Both the position numbers and the translations under genes were made by a program. A stretch of 64,000 nt of DNA from positions 2,480,001 to 2,544,000 of the forward strand of contig NZ_CP068595.1 in the NCBI RefSeq assembly GCF_016772475.1. The letters run 5' to 3'. Origin of the DNA: Paenibacillus sonchi. GTDB lineage: Bacteria > Bacillota > Bacilli > Paenibacillales > Paenibacillaceae. This document shows positions 1 to 6,835 of the stretch, one piece after another; position 1 is the first letter of the stretch, and each line of letters opens with the position of its first letter. The notes below the pieces were generated by a model. It was given only the letters and a program-made list of their open reading frames with translations. It did not search any database and was not told the origin of the DNA.

Positions 1-1257
1 GTCGATGGCCGGAACCGTGATGCGGGAAAGCTCCAGATTGGCAGTGGCTTCGGCATATTTTTCACGGAATGAGCCTTGTCCCAGCTGTTCATCATAGAAA
101 TCCTCAAGACCGAGTGCGCGTCCTTTGGCATCTTTCCAGCCCATTACCTTCTTCACTTCATGCGGGCAAAAGAGATTCCAGTGTCCGCGTGCTTCCACAG
201 CCTCCATGAACAGATCGGGCAGGCAGACGCCGTGGAATACGTCATGCGCGCGCATCCGCTCGTCGCCGTTATTCAGCTTCAGGTCGAGGAAGGCGAGAAT
301 ATCTTTATGGAAAACGTCGAGGTAGACGGCGACGGCGCCCTTGCGTGTGCCGAGCTGATCGACGCTGACCGCGGTATTGTTCAGCTGGCGAATCCACGGG
401 ATAACGCCGGAGCTGGTGTTCTTGTGGCCGCGGATATCGGAGCCGCGGGCCCGCACCTTGCCGAGGTAGACGCCGATGCCTCCGCCCATTTTGCTGAGCC
501 GGGCTACATCGGTGTTGGAGTCGAAGATGCCTTCGAGCGAATCGTCTACCGTGTCGATGAAGCAGCTGGAGAGCTGTCCGGCGACCTTTTTACCCGCATT
601 GGACATGGTAGGGGTAGCAGCGGTCATGTAAATATTGCTCATCGCCCAGTAGGCTTCCTTGACCAGTTCCAGACGTTTCTCTTCCGGCTCGGTATGCATG
701 AGGAACATGGCGATAATCATATAACGCTCCTGCGGCAGCTCCATGACGCGCCCGTCAAAATCATGAGCCAGATAGCGGTCAGACAGGGTTAAGAGGCCGA
801 TATAATCGAACAGCAGGTCGCGTGTGTAATCGATGCAGCCGCCAAGTTCCTCAATCTGCTCCTTGGTATAGTGGGAGAGCAGCTCTTCGCGGTAGATGCC
901 CTTTTTCACCAGATCAGTAATCAGCGGATACAGCTCGCCGTAAGGCTCATCCGGGTAAGCTTTGTAGCGGCGGTTGACGGCAGCTTTTTTGTACAGGGAG
1001 GTCAGCAGTGAACGCGCAGCGGCGAATTTCCAGTCCGGCTCTTCTTTGGTAACCAGCTCAAGCGCGCTCATCGTAAAGGCATTGCTGATCTCTTCTCCGC
1101 TGACCTCCTCACGGCGCAGCTTGGACTGCACCCCGCGCAGCAGGGTTTCTTTGCTTAGATGATCCAGGCCTTTCAGGATACGGTCGGCGTACACGGAGAG
1201 ACGGATTTCATCAAAAGCCAATTGGCGGTTGTCGGGTTTCACTACGAGCTGTGGCAT
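1..1257 (-). CDS. nrdA: Class I ribonucleoside-diphosphate reductase alpha subunit, N-terminal part (runs off window)
   Basis: Reduces ribonucleotides to deoxyribonucleotides together with a radical-bearing beta subunit that is not in the window. About 419 N-terminal residues are visible and the frame stays open to the left edge. Residues roughly 1-95 form an ATP-cone (VVKPDNRQLAFDEIR onward). The core then shows QLSSCFIDTVDDSLEGIF, with the first redox Cys, followed by SKMGGGIGVYLGK and LNNTAVSVDQLGTRKG. These are class I signatures rather than B12-dependent NrdJ. The start ATG at 1257 has an in-frame stop three codons upstream and an AAAGGA element about 13 bases away. It follows nrdG by 117 bp on the same strand, so it is probably the third gene of an nrdD-nrdG-nrdA operon controlled by the leader at 3917-4547. 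Confidence 0.9.
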   Translation of the reverse strand, partial: MPQLVVKPDNRQLAFDEIRLSVYADRILKGLDHLSKETLLRGVQSKLRREEVSGEEISNAFTMSALELVTKEEPDWKFAAARSLLTSLYKKAAVNRRYKAYPDEPYGELYPLITDLVKKGIYREELLSHYTKEQIEELGGCIDYTRDLLFDYIGLLTLSDRYLAHDFDGRVMELPQERYMIIAMFLMHTEPEEKRLELVKEAYWAMSNIYMTAATPTMSNAGKKVAGQLSSCFIDTVDDSLEGIFDSNTDVARLSKMGGGIGVYLGKVRARGSDIRGHKNTSSGVIPWIRQLNNTAVSVDQLGTRKGAVAVYLDVFHKDILAFLDLKLNNGDERMRAHDVFHGVCLPDLFMEAVEARGHWNLFCPHEVKKVMGWKDAKGRALGLEDFYDEQLGQGSFREKYAEATANLELSRITVPAID

Positions 1258-1374
1258 AAGTGTTCATACATCCTTTCATTTTTGGGTTTAATTTTCAATA
1301 TAAAAAATTGAAGTATATAAGCGCAGAGAGCGGCCCGCACCGAGGCTTGGCCTGCTCTTTGATCGTTGCCAATT

Positions 1375-1889
1375 TTATAAGGCAGCCGGCTGCCAATGTA
1401 CGATTTCCGTACCGGCAAGGCTGGCCTGAATGTCAATAATCCGCTGGTTGCTGCTTCCCCGGTAGGGGAGGGTGGTGTCTTTGAGCTCTTCCACAAAACG
1501 CCCGTCAATCACGACCTGGCACAAAGTCAGCAGGTTCCATTCGGGTGAGCCCGGAGCCGCTGTAAGCTCCTCATAGGTATAGCCGGTGTAAATCCATACG
1601 GAATAGTCCGGCAGCACGCTGCGCAGCTCCTGAATGAAGCCCGCAGCCTCCTCTGCCGAGAAAAAGGGTCGCCGCCCGCCAGCGTCAGTCCGTCCAGCAG
1701 CGGATTTGCCGCCATCTCGGCGATAATCTCCCGCTGGCGTTCCAAGGTGAACGGCTCGCCGTAGTTGAAATTCCAGGTCTTCGGGTTGAAGCAGCCCGGG
1801 CAGCGGTGACGGCAGCCGCTGAGGAAGAGGACGGCCCGCATGCCCTCTCCTTCGTTGATCGATTCCGGGTAGTAGCCGCATATATTCAT
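1375..1889 (-). CDS. nrdG: Anaerobic ribonucleotide reductase activase, radical SAM; frame broken by one missing base
   Basis: Radical-SAM enzyme that installs the glycyl radical on NrdD. The first frame (from 1889) reads MNICGYYPESINEGEGMRAV and continues to the 4Fe-4S motif CRHRCPGC and the GGDPF motif. The family sequence then resumes in another frame (FSAEEAAGFIQELR, IYTGYTYEEL, YRGSSNQRIIDIQ) up to the stop at 1375. The break is at the A5 run 1661-1665 (T5 on the coding strand). One more T restores a continuous protein of about 171 residues, normal for NrdG. The ATG overlaps the nrdD stop by four bases (ATGA), which suggests translational coupling. I read the break as a homopolymer deletion error. 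If it is real, nrdG is inactive and NrdD could not be activated by it. Confidence 0.88.
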
Positions 1890-3871
1890 AGATGCTTAAC
1901 GCGGTCCCTTACTTCGGCTTGCTTGGCGGCATTGAAGCGGGTCTGGTAGTCGCCGGTCAGATAGCCGGTTACCCGGCGCAGGCGGCGGATATGCACATCC
2001 TTCTCATGCGCGCCGCAGGAAGGGCAGTTCGTGCCGATCACACCTTCGTAGCCGCAGTCCGAGCAGCGGTCTATCGGGTGATTGATGCTGAAGTAGCTGA
2101 CCTGCTGCTCCAGCGCATAACGGATGATCTTCACAAAAGCCGCCGGGTTGCTGCGGGCATTGCCGTTCAGCTCTACATAAGAGATCGCGCCGGCATTGCA
2201 GTATTCGTGGAACGGCGCTTCCAGGCTGATTTTCTGTGCGGCGCCCAGCTCATGGTAGACCGGGACATGGAAAGAGTTCGTATAATATTCACGGTCGGTG
2301 ACGCCCGGAATCGAGCCGAGCACCTTGCGGTCCACTTTGGTGAATTTGCCGGACAGGCCTTCAGCCGGTGTGGCGAACAGCGTGATGTTGAGGTTCAGCT
2401 CCTCGCTCTTGCGGTCGCAGTATTCCCGCATGTGGCGGACAATGGCCAGCGCTTTGGCGTGGATCTCCATGTCCTCACCGTGATGCTTGCCGTACATGGC
2501 CTTCATGCATTCCGCCATGCCGATGAAGCCGATCGACAGGCTGCCGTGCTTCAGCAGCTCGCCTACACTATCTTCGGGAGCGAGCGCTTTGCCGCCTTCC
2601 CAGACGCCTTCGCGCATCATGAAGTCGGAAGCCTTGGCCTTCTGGGAGGCCTGGATGCGGAAGCGGTGAAGCAGCCCTTCCAGAGCGATGTCCATGTAAT
2701 GGTTCAGATCGTCATAGAAGCCTTCTTCGTCGGCGGCAAGGCGGCGTCCTGTGGCAATGCCGTAGGCCAGTCCCAGCCGCACCAGATTGAGCGTATTGAA
2801 GGACAGGTTGCCTTTGCCGGAGCAGTGATTGCGTCCGAAGCGGTCGCCCAGCACCCGTGTGCGGCAGCCCATCGTGGCAAATTCGGTATCCGGATCAGCC
2901 GGATCGTAATATTGCAGATTGAGCGGCGCATCCAGATTGGCGAAGTTCGGATACAGTCTGCGGGCGGAACATTCCGCCGCCTTGAGGAACAGCTCGTAGT
3001 TCGGATCGCCCTGCTGCTGGTTCACGCCCTGCTTGCATTTGAAGATCTGGATCGGGAACACCGGCGTTTCGCCGCTGCCCAGGCCGTTCATCGTGGCCGT
3101 CAGCAGCGAGCTGATGACCAGCTGCCCTTCGGGAGAGGTGCAGGTGCCGTAGTTGATGCTGGTAAAAGGAATCTGTCCGCCCGACCGGCTGGACATTGTA
3201 TTAAGGTTATGTATCATGCTCTCTGCGGCCTGAAGCGTTTCACTTTCCGTCTCCTTCAGCGCAAAGCGGAAGGCCCGCGGATACTGCTCTGCCAGATCGC
3301 TTCGGCTCATAGTGACTTCCCCGCCGATCTCTCCGGTCGTGCCTTCTTCGAAATACTCCAGTCCCTTGCGGAACAGCTTGGCGAAGGATTTGGTCACATA
3401 AGGAGCCAGATCAAAATCCAGTTTGTTGGCGGATACGCCGCCGTATTGGGCATTCTGCTGCGACTGGAAAATAATCGCCACCAGCGACATCGCAGTCATA
3501 ATCGAGTTGGGTGGACGAACGCTGCCGTTGCCGGTGTTGAAGCCTTCGCGGAGAAGCTGCTCGAACGGGATAAAGATGCAGTTGGTGGTTCCGATTGCGT
3601 ATTGGTCCAGATCGTGGACATACACCACATTATCGAGGGTAGCCTGCACGAGCTGCGGCGGCATCGTGAAGTTGCGGGCATACCACTTGGAATACTCACT
3701 GCCGAACTTGCTCATTTTGCCGGAAAAGCTCTCACCGTTCAAATTCGCATTTTCGCGCAGCAGATCCAAATCCCGGCTGTCGATAATATCGCGCCCCAAA
3801 TGGATCACTTCCTCCAAAAGAACCTCCTGTGCAGCTTGTCCACCGTTGTACCGTTTCTCCAGCAGCGTCAT
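1886..3871 (-). CDS. nrdD: Anaerobic (class III) ribonucleoside-triphosphate reductase without an ATP-cone
   Basis: Glycyl-radical ribonucleotide reductase for anaerobic dNTP synthesis, 661 residues. Visible motifs are LRENANLNG, YARNFTMPPQLVQATLDN, VYVHDLDQYAIGTTNC and QYGGVSANK. Near the C-terminus comes a four-Cys zinc site (CSDCGYEG...CPSCG), followed by the glycyl-radical loop RRVTGYL. The region aligned with the start of the E. coli NrdD core begins only about 40 residues in, so the usual N-terminal ATP-cone is absent. An in-frame TAG two codons before the ATG rules out a longer start. The RBS GGAGAGGAGAG lies 8-9 bases upstream. It is the first gene after a cobalamin riboswitch and terminator, and it is coupled to nrdG. 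Confidence 0.95.
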   Translation of the reverse strand: MTLLEKRYNGGQAAQEVLLEEVIHLGRDIIDSRDLDLLRENANLNGESFSGKMSKFGSEYSKWYARNFTMPPQLVQATLDNVVYVHDLDQYAIGTTNCIFIPFEQLLREGFNTGNGSVRPPNSIMTAMSLVAIIFQSQQNAQYGGVSANKLDFDLAPYVTKSFAKLFRKGLEYFEEGTTGEIGGEVTMSRSDLAEQYPRAFRFALKETESETLQAAESMIHNLNTMSSRSGGQIPFTSINYGTCTSPEGQLVISSLLTATMNGLGSGETPVFPIQIFKCKQGVNQQQGDPNYELFLKAAECSARRLYPNFANLDAPLNLQYYDPADPDTEFATMGCRTRVLGDRFGRNHCSGKGNLSFNTLNLVRLGLAYGIATGRRLAADEEGFYDDLNHYMDIALEGLLHRFRIQASQKAKASDFMMREGVWEGGKALAPEDSVGELLKHGSLSIGFIGMAECMKAMYGKHHGEDMEIHAKALAIVRHMREYCDRKSEELNLNITLFATPAEGLSGKFTKVDRKVLGSIPGVTDREYYTNSFHVPVYHELGAAQKISLEAPFHEYCNAGAISYVELNGNARSNPAAFVKIIRYALEQQVSYFSINHPIDRCSDCGYEGVIGTNCPSCGAHEKDVHIRRLRRVTGYLTGDYQTRFNAAKQAEVRDRVKHL

Positions 3872-3916
3872 TGTCTAGCTCTCCTCTCCGTATATGAAAC
3901 ATGTTCTGATTGTAAT

Positions 3917-3960
3917 AAAAAAGCATCCCCCGCCGAGGAAGGCGGAAAATGCCCGGATGC
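3917..3960 (-). terminator. Intrinsic terminator in the nrd leader, probable riboswitch expression platform
   Basis: Read on the minus strand, GCATCC pairs with GGATGC around an inner CCGCC/GGCGG helix and is followed by TTTTTTATT. It sits between the cobalamin aptamer and the nrdD start, only about 45 bases before the ATG, where a regulated terminator would be expected. Confidence 0.85.
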
Positions 3961-4025
3961 GTAGCGCAAATAACCTGAGCGGATATTTGCGGATGGTCTC
4001 CATGGAAATATGCTTTCCCGCAGAA

Positions 4026-4070
4026 GCCGATACCTTAACGCGATAAGGCTTATCGCGTTAAGGTATCGGC
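4026..4070. repeat. Perfect 21-bp inverted repeat in the nrd leader
   Basis: GCCGATACCTTAACGCGATAA, three bases, then its exact reverse complement. It lies between the aptamer and the terminator. It is not followed by a T run on either strand, so it is not a standard terminator. It may be a leader spacer, processing site or protein-binding palindrome. Confidence 0.8.
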
Positions 4071-4167
4071 AGCCTTGGCTCCCTGGCATAAGGGAAGGCT
4101 AAATCTGCTTGTGCAGGCCGCATGCGGACACCTCTCCTGTTCCTCGCAGGCGTAAATAATGGTGCCC

Positions 4168-4376
4168 GGAAACAGGCAGGTCTCCTGGCTTCCGGTGAAT
4201 CCGGGGCACCTTCCCAAGGGGGGCTGCCCCTCAGTGGCGTGAGCCTCAGGATACTGCTCCGCAGGGCTTCTGGGAGCCTGCAGGGCATCCGGTTACAGTG
4301 GCGGGACCGCAACGGATTTGCACCGCGCTTCCCTATTAAGCTTCAACTCTCCTGTGAGAGCAAAGCACCTGTTTCC
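4168..4376 (-). promoter_or_regulatory. Adenosylcobalamin riboswitch aptamer upstream of nrdDG-nrdA
   Basis: On the minus strand the conserved cobalamin-aptamer landmarks appear in order: AATAGGGAAGC, GGTGCAAATCCG, GCGGTCCCGCCACTGTAA, then GAAGCCAGGAGACCTGCC near the 3' end. The outer P1 helix is GGAAACAGG at 4368-4376 pairing with CCTGTTTCC at 4168-4176. Binding of the cofactor would be expected to favour the downstream terminator and shut off the operon. The same logic is known for the class I nrdABS operon of Streptomyces, where B12-dependent NrdJ takes over. No nrdJ is in this window. Confidence 0.93.
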
Positions 4377-4429
4377 ACTATATTTTGTTGTCGCTAGATA
4401 AAAATAACCCAATATCTTGTGTTTGTAAA
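4375..4429 (-). promoter_or_regulatory. nrd promoter with two NrdR boxes
   Basis: On the minus strand TTTACA (4424-4429), 17 bp, TATTTT (4401-4406) forms a sigma-A-type promoter. Box 1 at 4407-4422 reads ACACAAGATATTGGGT. Box 2 at 4375-4390 reads CAACAAAATATAGTGG. Both fit the 16-bp NrdR consensus (acaCwAtATaTwGtgt), and they are separated by exactly 16 bp, the known tandem spacing. Box 1 fills the -35/-10 spacer and box 2 covers the start region, as expected for repression. Confidence 0.8.
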
Positions 4430-4470
4430 CAATTTTTTGCGAACCCGCGCCCGGTGCGGACTCCGCCCGT

Positions 4471-4547
4471 TTACTCACAACTGATCCACAGCTGATCCAC
4501 AGATAACCCGGTGTTCGTCCACAATTAGTCCACAGGTAATCCACAGC
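4471..4547. repeat. Seven-unit 11-bp array of DnaA-box-like 9-mers upstream of the nrd promoter
   Basis: Cut into 11-base units from 4471, the sequence gives TTACTCACA, TGATCCACA, TGATCCACA, TAACCCGGT (degenerate), TCGTCCACA, TAGTCCACA and TAATCCACA, each followed by two spacer bases. The best units differ from the DnaA box TTATCCACA at one position. All face the same way and are spaced one helical turn apart, ending about 42 bp upstream of the nrd -35 element. DnaA control of nrd genes is known in E. coli; binding here is inferred. Confidence 0.75.
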
Positions 4548-4645
4548 ACGGGGGCAAATTTTGCCGGAACTGATTCATAAATTGTCCAAAATACGCCACA
4601 AAGGTTCCAAAACCTGGTCATACCCGTAGTAGGACTTTAGGCGAT

Positions 4646-4674
4646 TTGTGGGGGGAGGCAGGAGTTGCTACAAT
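4646..4674 (+). promoter_or_regulatory. Probable promoter for the thiamine-binding protein gene
   Basis: TTGTGG at 4646, 17 bp, TACAAT at 4669, followed about 60 bp later by the AGGAGG-preceded start at 4737. Confidence 0.55.
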
Positions 4675-4736
4675 AGAAGGGACCAGAGACTTATGTAACG
4701 AGGCTTATAGAGGCTTATAATAGGAGGGATTTCAGG

Positions 4737-5045
4737 ATGGCGATTGGCGAAGTAACCGTAATTCCGATTGGTACAGGCAGCACCAGCCTCAGCAGCTATG
4801 TGGCTGACATGCAGCGCGTGTTAGAGACCGTGGAAGGCATTACCTACGAGCTGACATCCATGGGCACCATTATCGAAGGCCCGCTGGCGCGGATTCTGGC
4901 GGCCGTCGAAGCGCTGCACGAGTCCCCTTTTACTGCCGGAGCACAGCGGGTATCCACCTCGCTCAAGATTGATGACCGGCGGGATAAGCCGTCCACAAGC
5001 CGCAGCAAGCTGGAATCGGTGGAACGCAAGCTGCAGGCGGATTAA
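4737..5045 (+). CDS. MTH1187/YqgV-family thiamine-binding protein
   Basis: Small cytosolic protein of the former DUF77 family, which binds thiamine-like ligands as a ferredoxin-fold oligomer. The 102 residues match the family length, with the hallmark start GEVTVIPIGTGSTSLSSYV and the central YELTSMGTIIEG and ESPFTAGAQRVSTSLKIDDRRDK segments. RBS TAGGAGG lies 8 bases before the ATG. It is followed after 39 bp by a co-directional TIM-barrel gene. No TPP riboswitch is visible upstream, so regulation by thiamine is not supported here. Confidence 0.85.
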   Translation: MAIGEVTVIPIGTGSTSLSSYVADMQRVLETVEGITYELTSMGTIIEGPLARILAAVEALHESPFTAGAQRVSTSLKIDDRRDKPSTSRSKLESVERKLQAD

Positions 5046-5084
5046 TTCAGGTTAACAATTACAGCGACAAGGAGCGGATGCTTA

Positions 5085-5858
5085 ATGGCGGCTATCAAAC
5101 AGCAGATCGGGATACAGATGTACACGCTGCGGGACAGGGCGGAGAAGGATTTTCTGGGAACGCTGCGCAAGGTGGCGGAGATCGGTTATAAGTCGGTGGA
5201 ATTTGCCGGGTATTTTGGCGTATCGGCTGCAGAACTGCGCAAAACGCTGGATGAGCTTGGACTGTCGGCCCCCTCAGCGCATGTAGGGCTGGATTTCAGC
5301 AGTCTGGAGAACATGCAGTCGGCATTATCCAGAGAGATCGAATATGCCCGGGAGGTGGGGCTGGAGTATCTCATCACACCTTCTGCGCCTCTTCCGGAGC
5401 AGCCTGCGCTGGACGATGTGCTGGCTCTGATTCCATTTTTTGAAAAGGCTTCCGAGCTGGTACGGGCAGCAGGGCTGAAGTACGGATACCACAACCATGA
5501 CTTTGAGTTCAAGCAGGTCAACGGGCAGGCCGTCATCGATATCTGGCTGGAGCGGATTCCTGCTGAGCATATGGTGGCTGAGTTTGATTTGGGCTGGGTC
5601 CATGTGGGCGGTGCGGTACCGGCAGAATATATCTCCCGCTATGCCGGACGCGTGCCTCTGGTCCACATCAAGGATTTCGGCACAGGCCATGAGGAAGCCG
5701 ATCTCGGAAAAGGTCAAGTAGACTTCGATAGTGTCTTCAAGGCTGCGGATGAAGCAGGAATTCAGCACTACATCGTGGAGCAGGAGGTTTTCGAATCGTC
5801 GTCACTGGAGAGCGCCCGGCTGGCGCTGGATTACTTCCGCAAGCGGGGAATGCTGTAA
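5085..5858 (+). CDS. Sugar phosphate isomerase/epimerase-like TIM-barrel protein
   Basis: Xylose isomerase-like TIM barrel (AP endonuclease 2 superfamily), 257 residues, the usual size of IolE/sugar epimerase relatives. Visible features are the N-terminal GIQMYTLRDRAEKDF, KYGYHNHDFEF with a probable metal-ligand His, EFDLGWVHVGG, VPLVHIKDF and the C-terminal HYIVEQEVFE, which together supply the Glu/His/Asp metal ligands of this fold. RBS AAGGAGCGG precedes the ATG. The substrate cannot be told from sequence, and neighbouring genes give no pathway. A terminator lies beyond the following tRNA, so it could be read through into the tRNA. Confidence 0.85.
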   Translation: MAAIKQQIGIQMYTLRDRAEKDFLGTLRKVAEIGYKSVEFAGYFGVSAAELRKTLDELGLSAPSAHVGLDFSSLENMQSALSREIEYAREVGLEYLITPSAPLPEQPALDDVLALIPFFEKASELVRAAGLKYGYHNHDFEFKQVNGQAVIDIWLERIPAEHMVAEFDLGWVHVGGAVPAEYISRYAGRVPLVHIKDFGTGHEEADLGKGQVDFDSVFKAADEAGIQHYIVEQEVFESSSLESARLALDYFRKRGML

Positions 5859-5889
5859 CCGTTTCCTGACCGGACTGTGAGAGAAAGGG

Positions 5890-5917
5890 TTGCGTTTTTC
5901 TCCGGACGATGTATAAT
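5890..5917 (+). promoter_or_regulatory. Probable tRNA promoter
   Basis: TTGCGT at 5890, 16 bp, TATAAT at 5912, about 30 bp upstream of the mature tRNA 5' end. Confidence 0.6.
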
Positions 5918-5946
5918 GTATTTTGTTTGACAGAAAAATGCTGTAA

Positions 5947-6018
5947 GCTGGTGTAGCTCAGGGGTAGAGCAACGCACTCGTAATGCGTAGGCCGGGGGTT
6001 CAATTCCCTTCACCAGCA
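5947..6018 (+). tRNA. tRNA-Thr(CGT)
   Basis: Cloverleaf of 72 nt. Acceptor GCTGGTG pairs with CACCAGC and the discriminator is A. The D-arm is GCTC/GAGC. The anticodon arm is ACGCA-CTCGTAA-TGCGT with anticodon CGT reading ACG (Thr). The T-arm contains TTCAATT. The 3' CCA is not encoded. Confidence 0.95.
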
Positions 6019-6036
6019 TCCACAAAAAACATACGT

Positions 6037-6074
6037 AGCGCGGATTCTTGAAATTTCAAGAGCCGCGCTTTTTT
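6037..6074 (+). terminator. Intrinsic terminator after tRNA-Thr
   Basis: AGCGCGG and CTTGAA pair with TTCAAG and CCGCGCT, followed by six T. Confidence 0.88.
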
Positions 6075-6127
6075 GATACGGGAACGATTCATTTTAGAGC
6101 ATACATAGATAACCCGGCTAGAGGCTG

Positions 6128-6490
6128 ATGTGTGGTTTTTCACTTTTTAATATCAGCTCTGCCTATAAAACACTGAATATTATTGAGGGATTGTTTGGAG
6201 TGCTAACGGTTACTCTGATGATTTTTCTGTTAAACAAAGGTGAAGGGAGGAATAGAAACTTTTATATTGGATTAGCAGTTCTCTTTTTGGCAGGCTACTA
6301 TATTTCTTGGATTTTCTACTATAACGGAGTGGTTGCTCCATGGTTATTGATACTGGGAATTGCTTGCATGCCGCCGCTTTATTTCTTTTTTGCCGGGCTT
6401 TGGATGAAAAACTATGTCCTCCTCGTTCCATGTGCTATTTTTGGAGTTACCCATATTTTGATCACATGCATGAATTATTTGGGAGCTTGA
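6128..6490 (+). CDS. Small membrane protein of unknown function
   Basis: No family recognised. The 120 residues contain four hydrophobic stretches (around 17-35, 44-64, 69-90 and 94-115), so a four-helix inner-membrane protein is likely. An AGAGG lies 5 bases before the ATG. Composition is noticeably more AT-rich than neighbouring genes, which may mark an acquired gene. It stands alone between the tRNA terminator and a convergent minus-strand operon. Confidence 0.55.
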   Translation: MCGFSLFNISSAYKTLNIIEGLFGVLTVTLMIFLLNKGEGRNRNFYIGLAVLFLAGYYISWIFYYNGVVAPWLLILGIACMPPLYFFFAGLWMKNYVLLVPCAIFGVTHILITCMNYLGA

Positions 6491-6569
6491 ATTGTTAGAA
6501 TTGTTTTTGTGAGTAGCTGGATTCTAAATTGATTTTGGGTTCTGACCGAATTTGCAAAATGTGAGCTAT

Positions 6570-6605
6570 AAAAGAAAAGAGACATCTCTAAAAGAGTCAT
6601 CTCTT
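6570..6605 (-). terminator. Probable terminator of the sugar ABC operon
   Basis: On the minus strand AAGAGA pairs with TCTCTT around an imperfect stem and is followed by TTCTTTT. It lies about 230 bp after the solute-binding protein stop. Confidence 0.5.
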
Positions 6606-6660
6606 AATAAAATCGTAAAGAACAGCCCGGAGTTTATGTCGCAGATATAATCAAAGTGGT

Positions 6661-6786
6661 TTAGCTGTAAGGTTTCAAATAAACCTTATAGCATACATCA
6701 TGAGCAACCAAGCTTTGTTTAGTGGGATTGGCGTCATAATTATAATCAGCCGGGTCTGTCTCAAAAGCATACAAAACATTAGTCAC
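6661..6786 (-). pseudogene. Short coding-like fragment, possible gene remnant
   Basis: An open stretch from a GTG at 6786 reads TNVLYAFETDPADYNYDANP and then a tail ending KVYLKPYS-stop at 6661. Its composition looks like protein, but there is no ribosome binding site and a stop lies four codons upstream of the GTG. I do not recognise the family. It could be the tail of a decayed gene, or chance. Confidence 0.2.
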
Positions 6787-6835
6787 AAGGTAAGATTATA
6801 ATTCCATAAAAGCAGCTCTCCTACTCTTAAATGTC

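Noticed and set aside
1892..3964. Long plus-strand open frame of 690 codons opposite nrdD
   Set aside because: It lies antisense to an unmistakable NrdD, lacks a family-like sequence and reflects high GC codon bias in nrdD.
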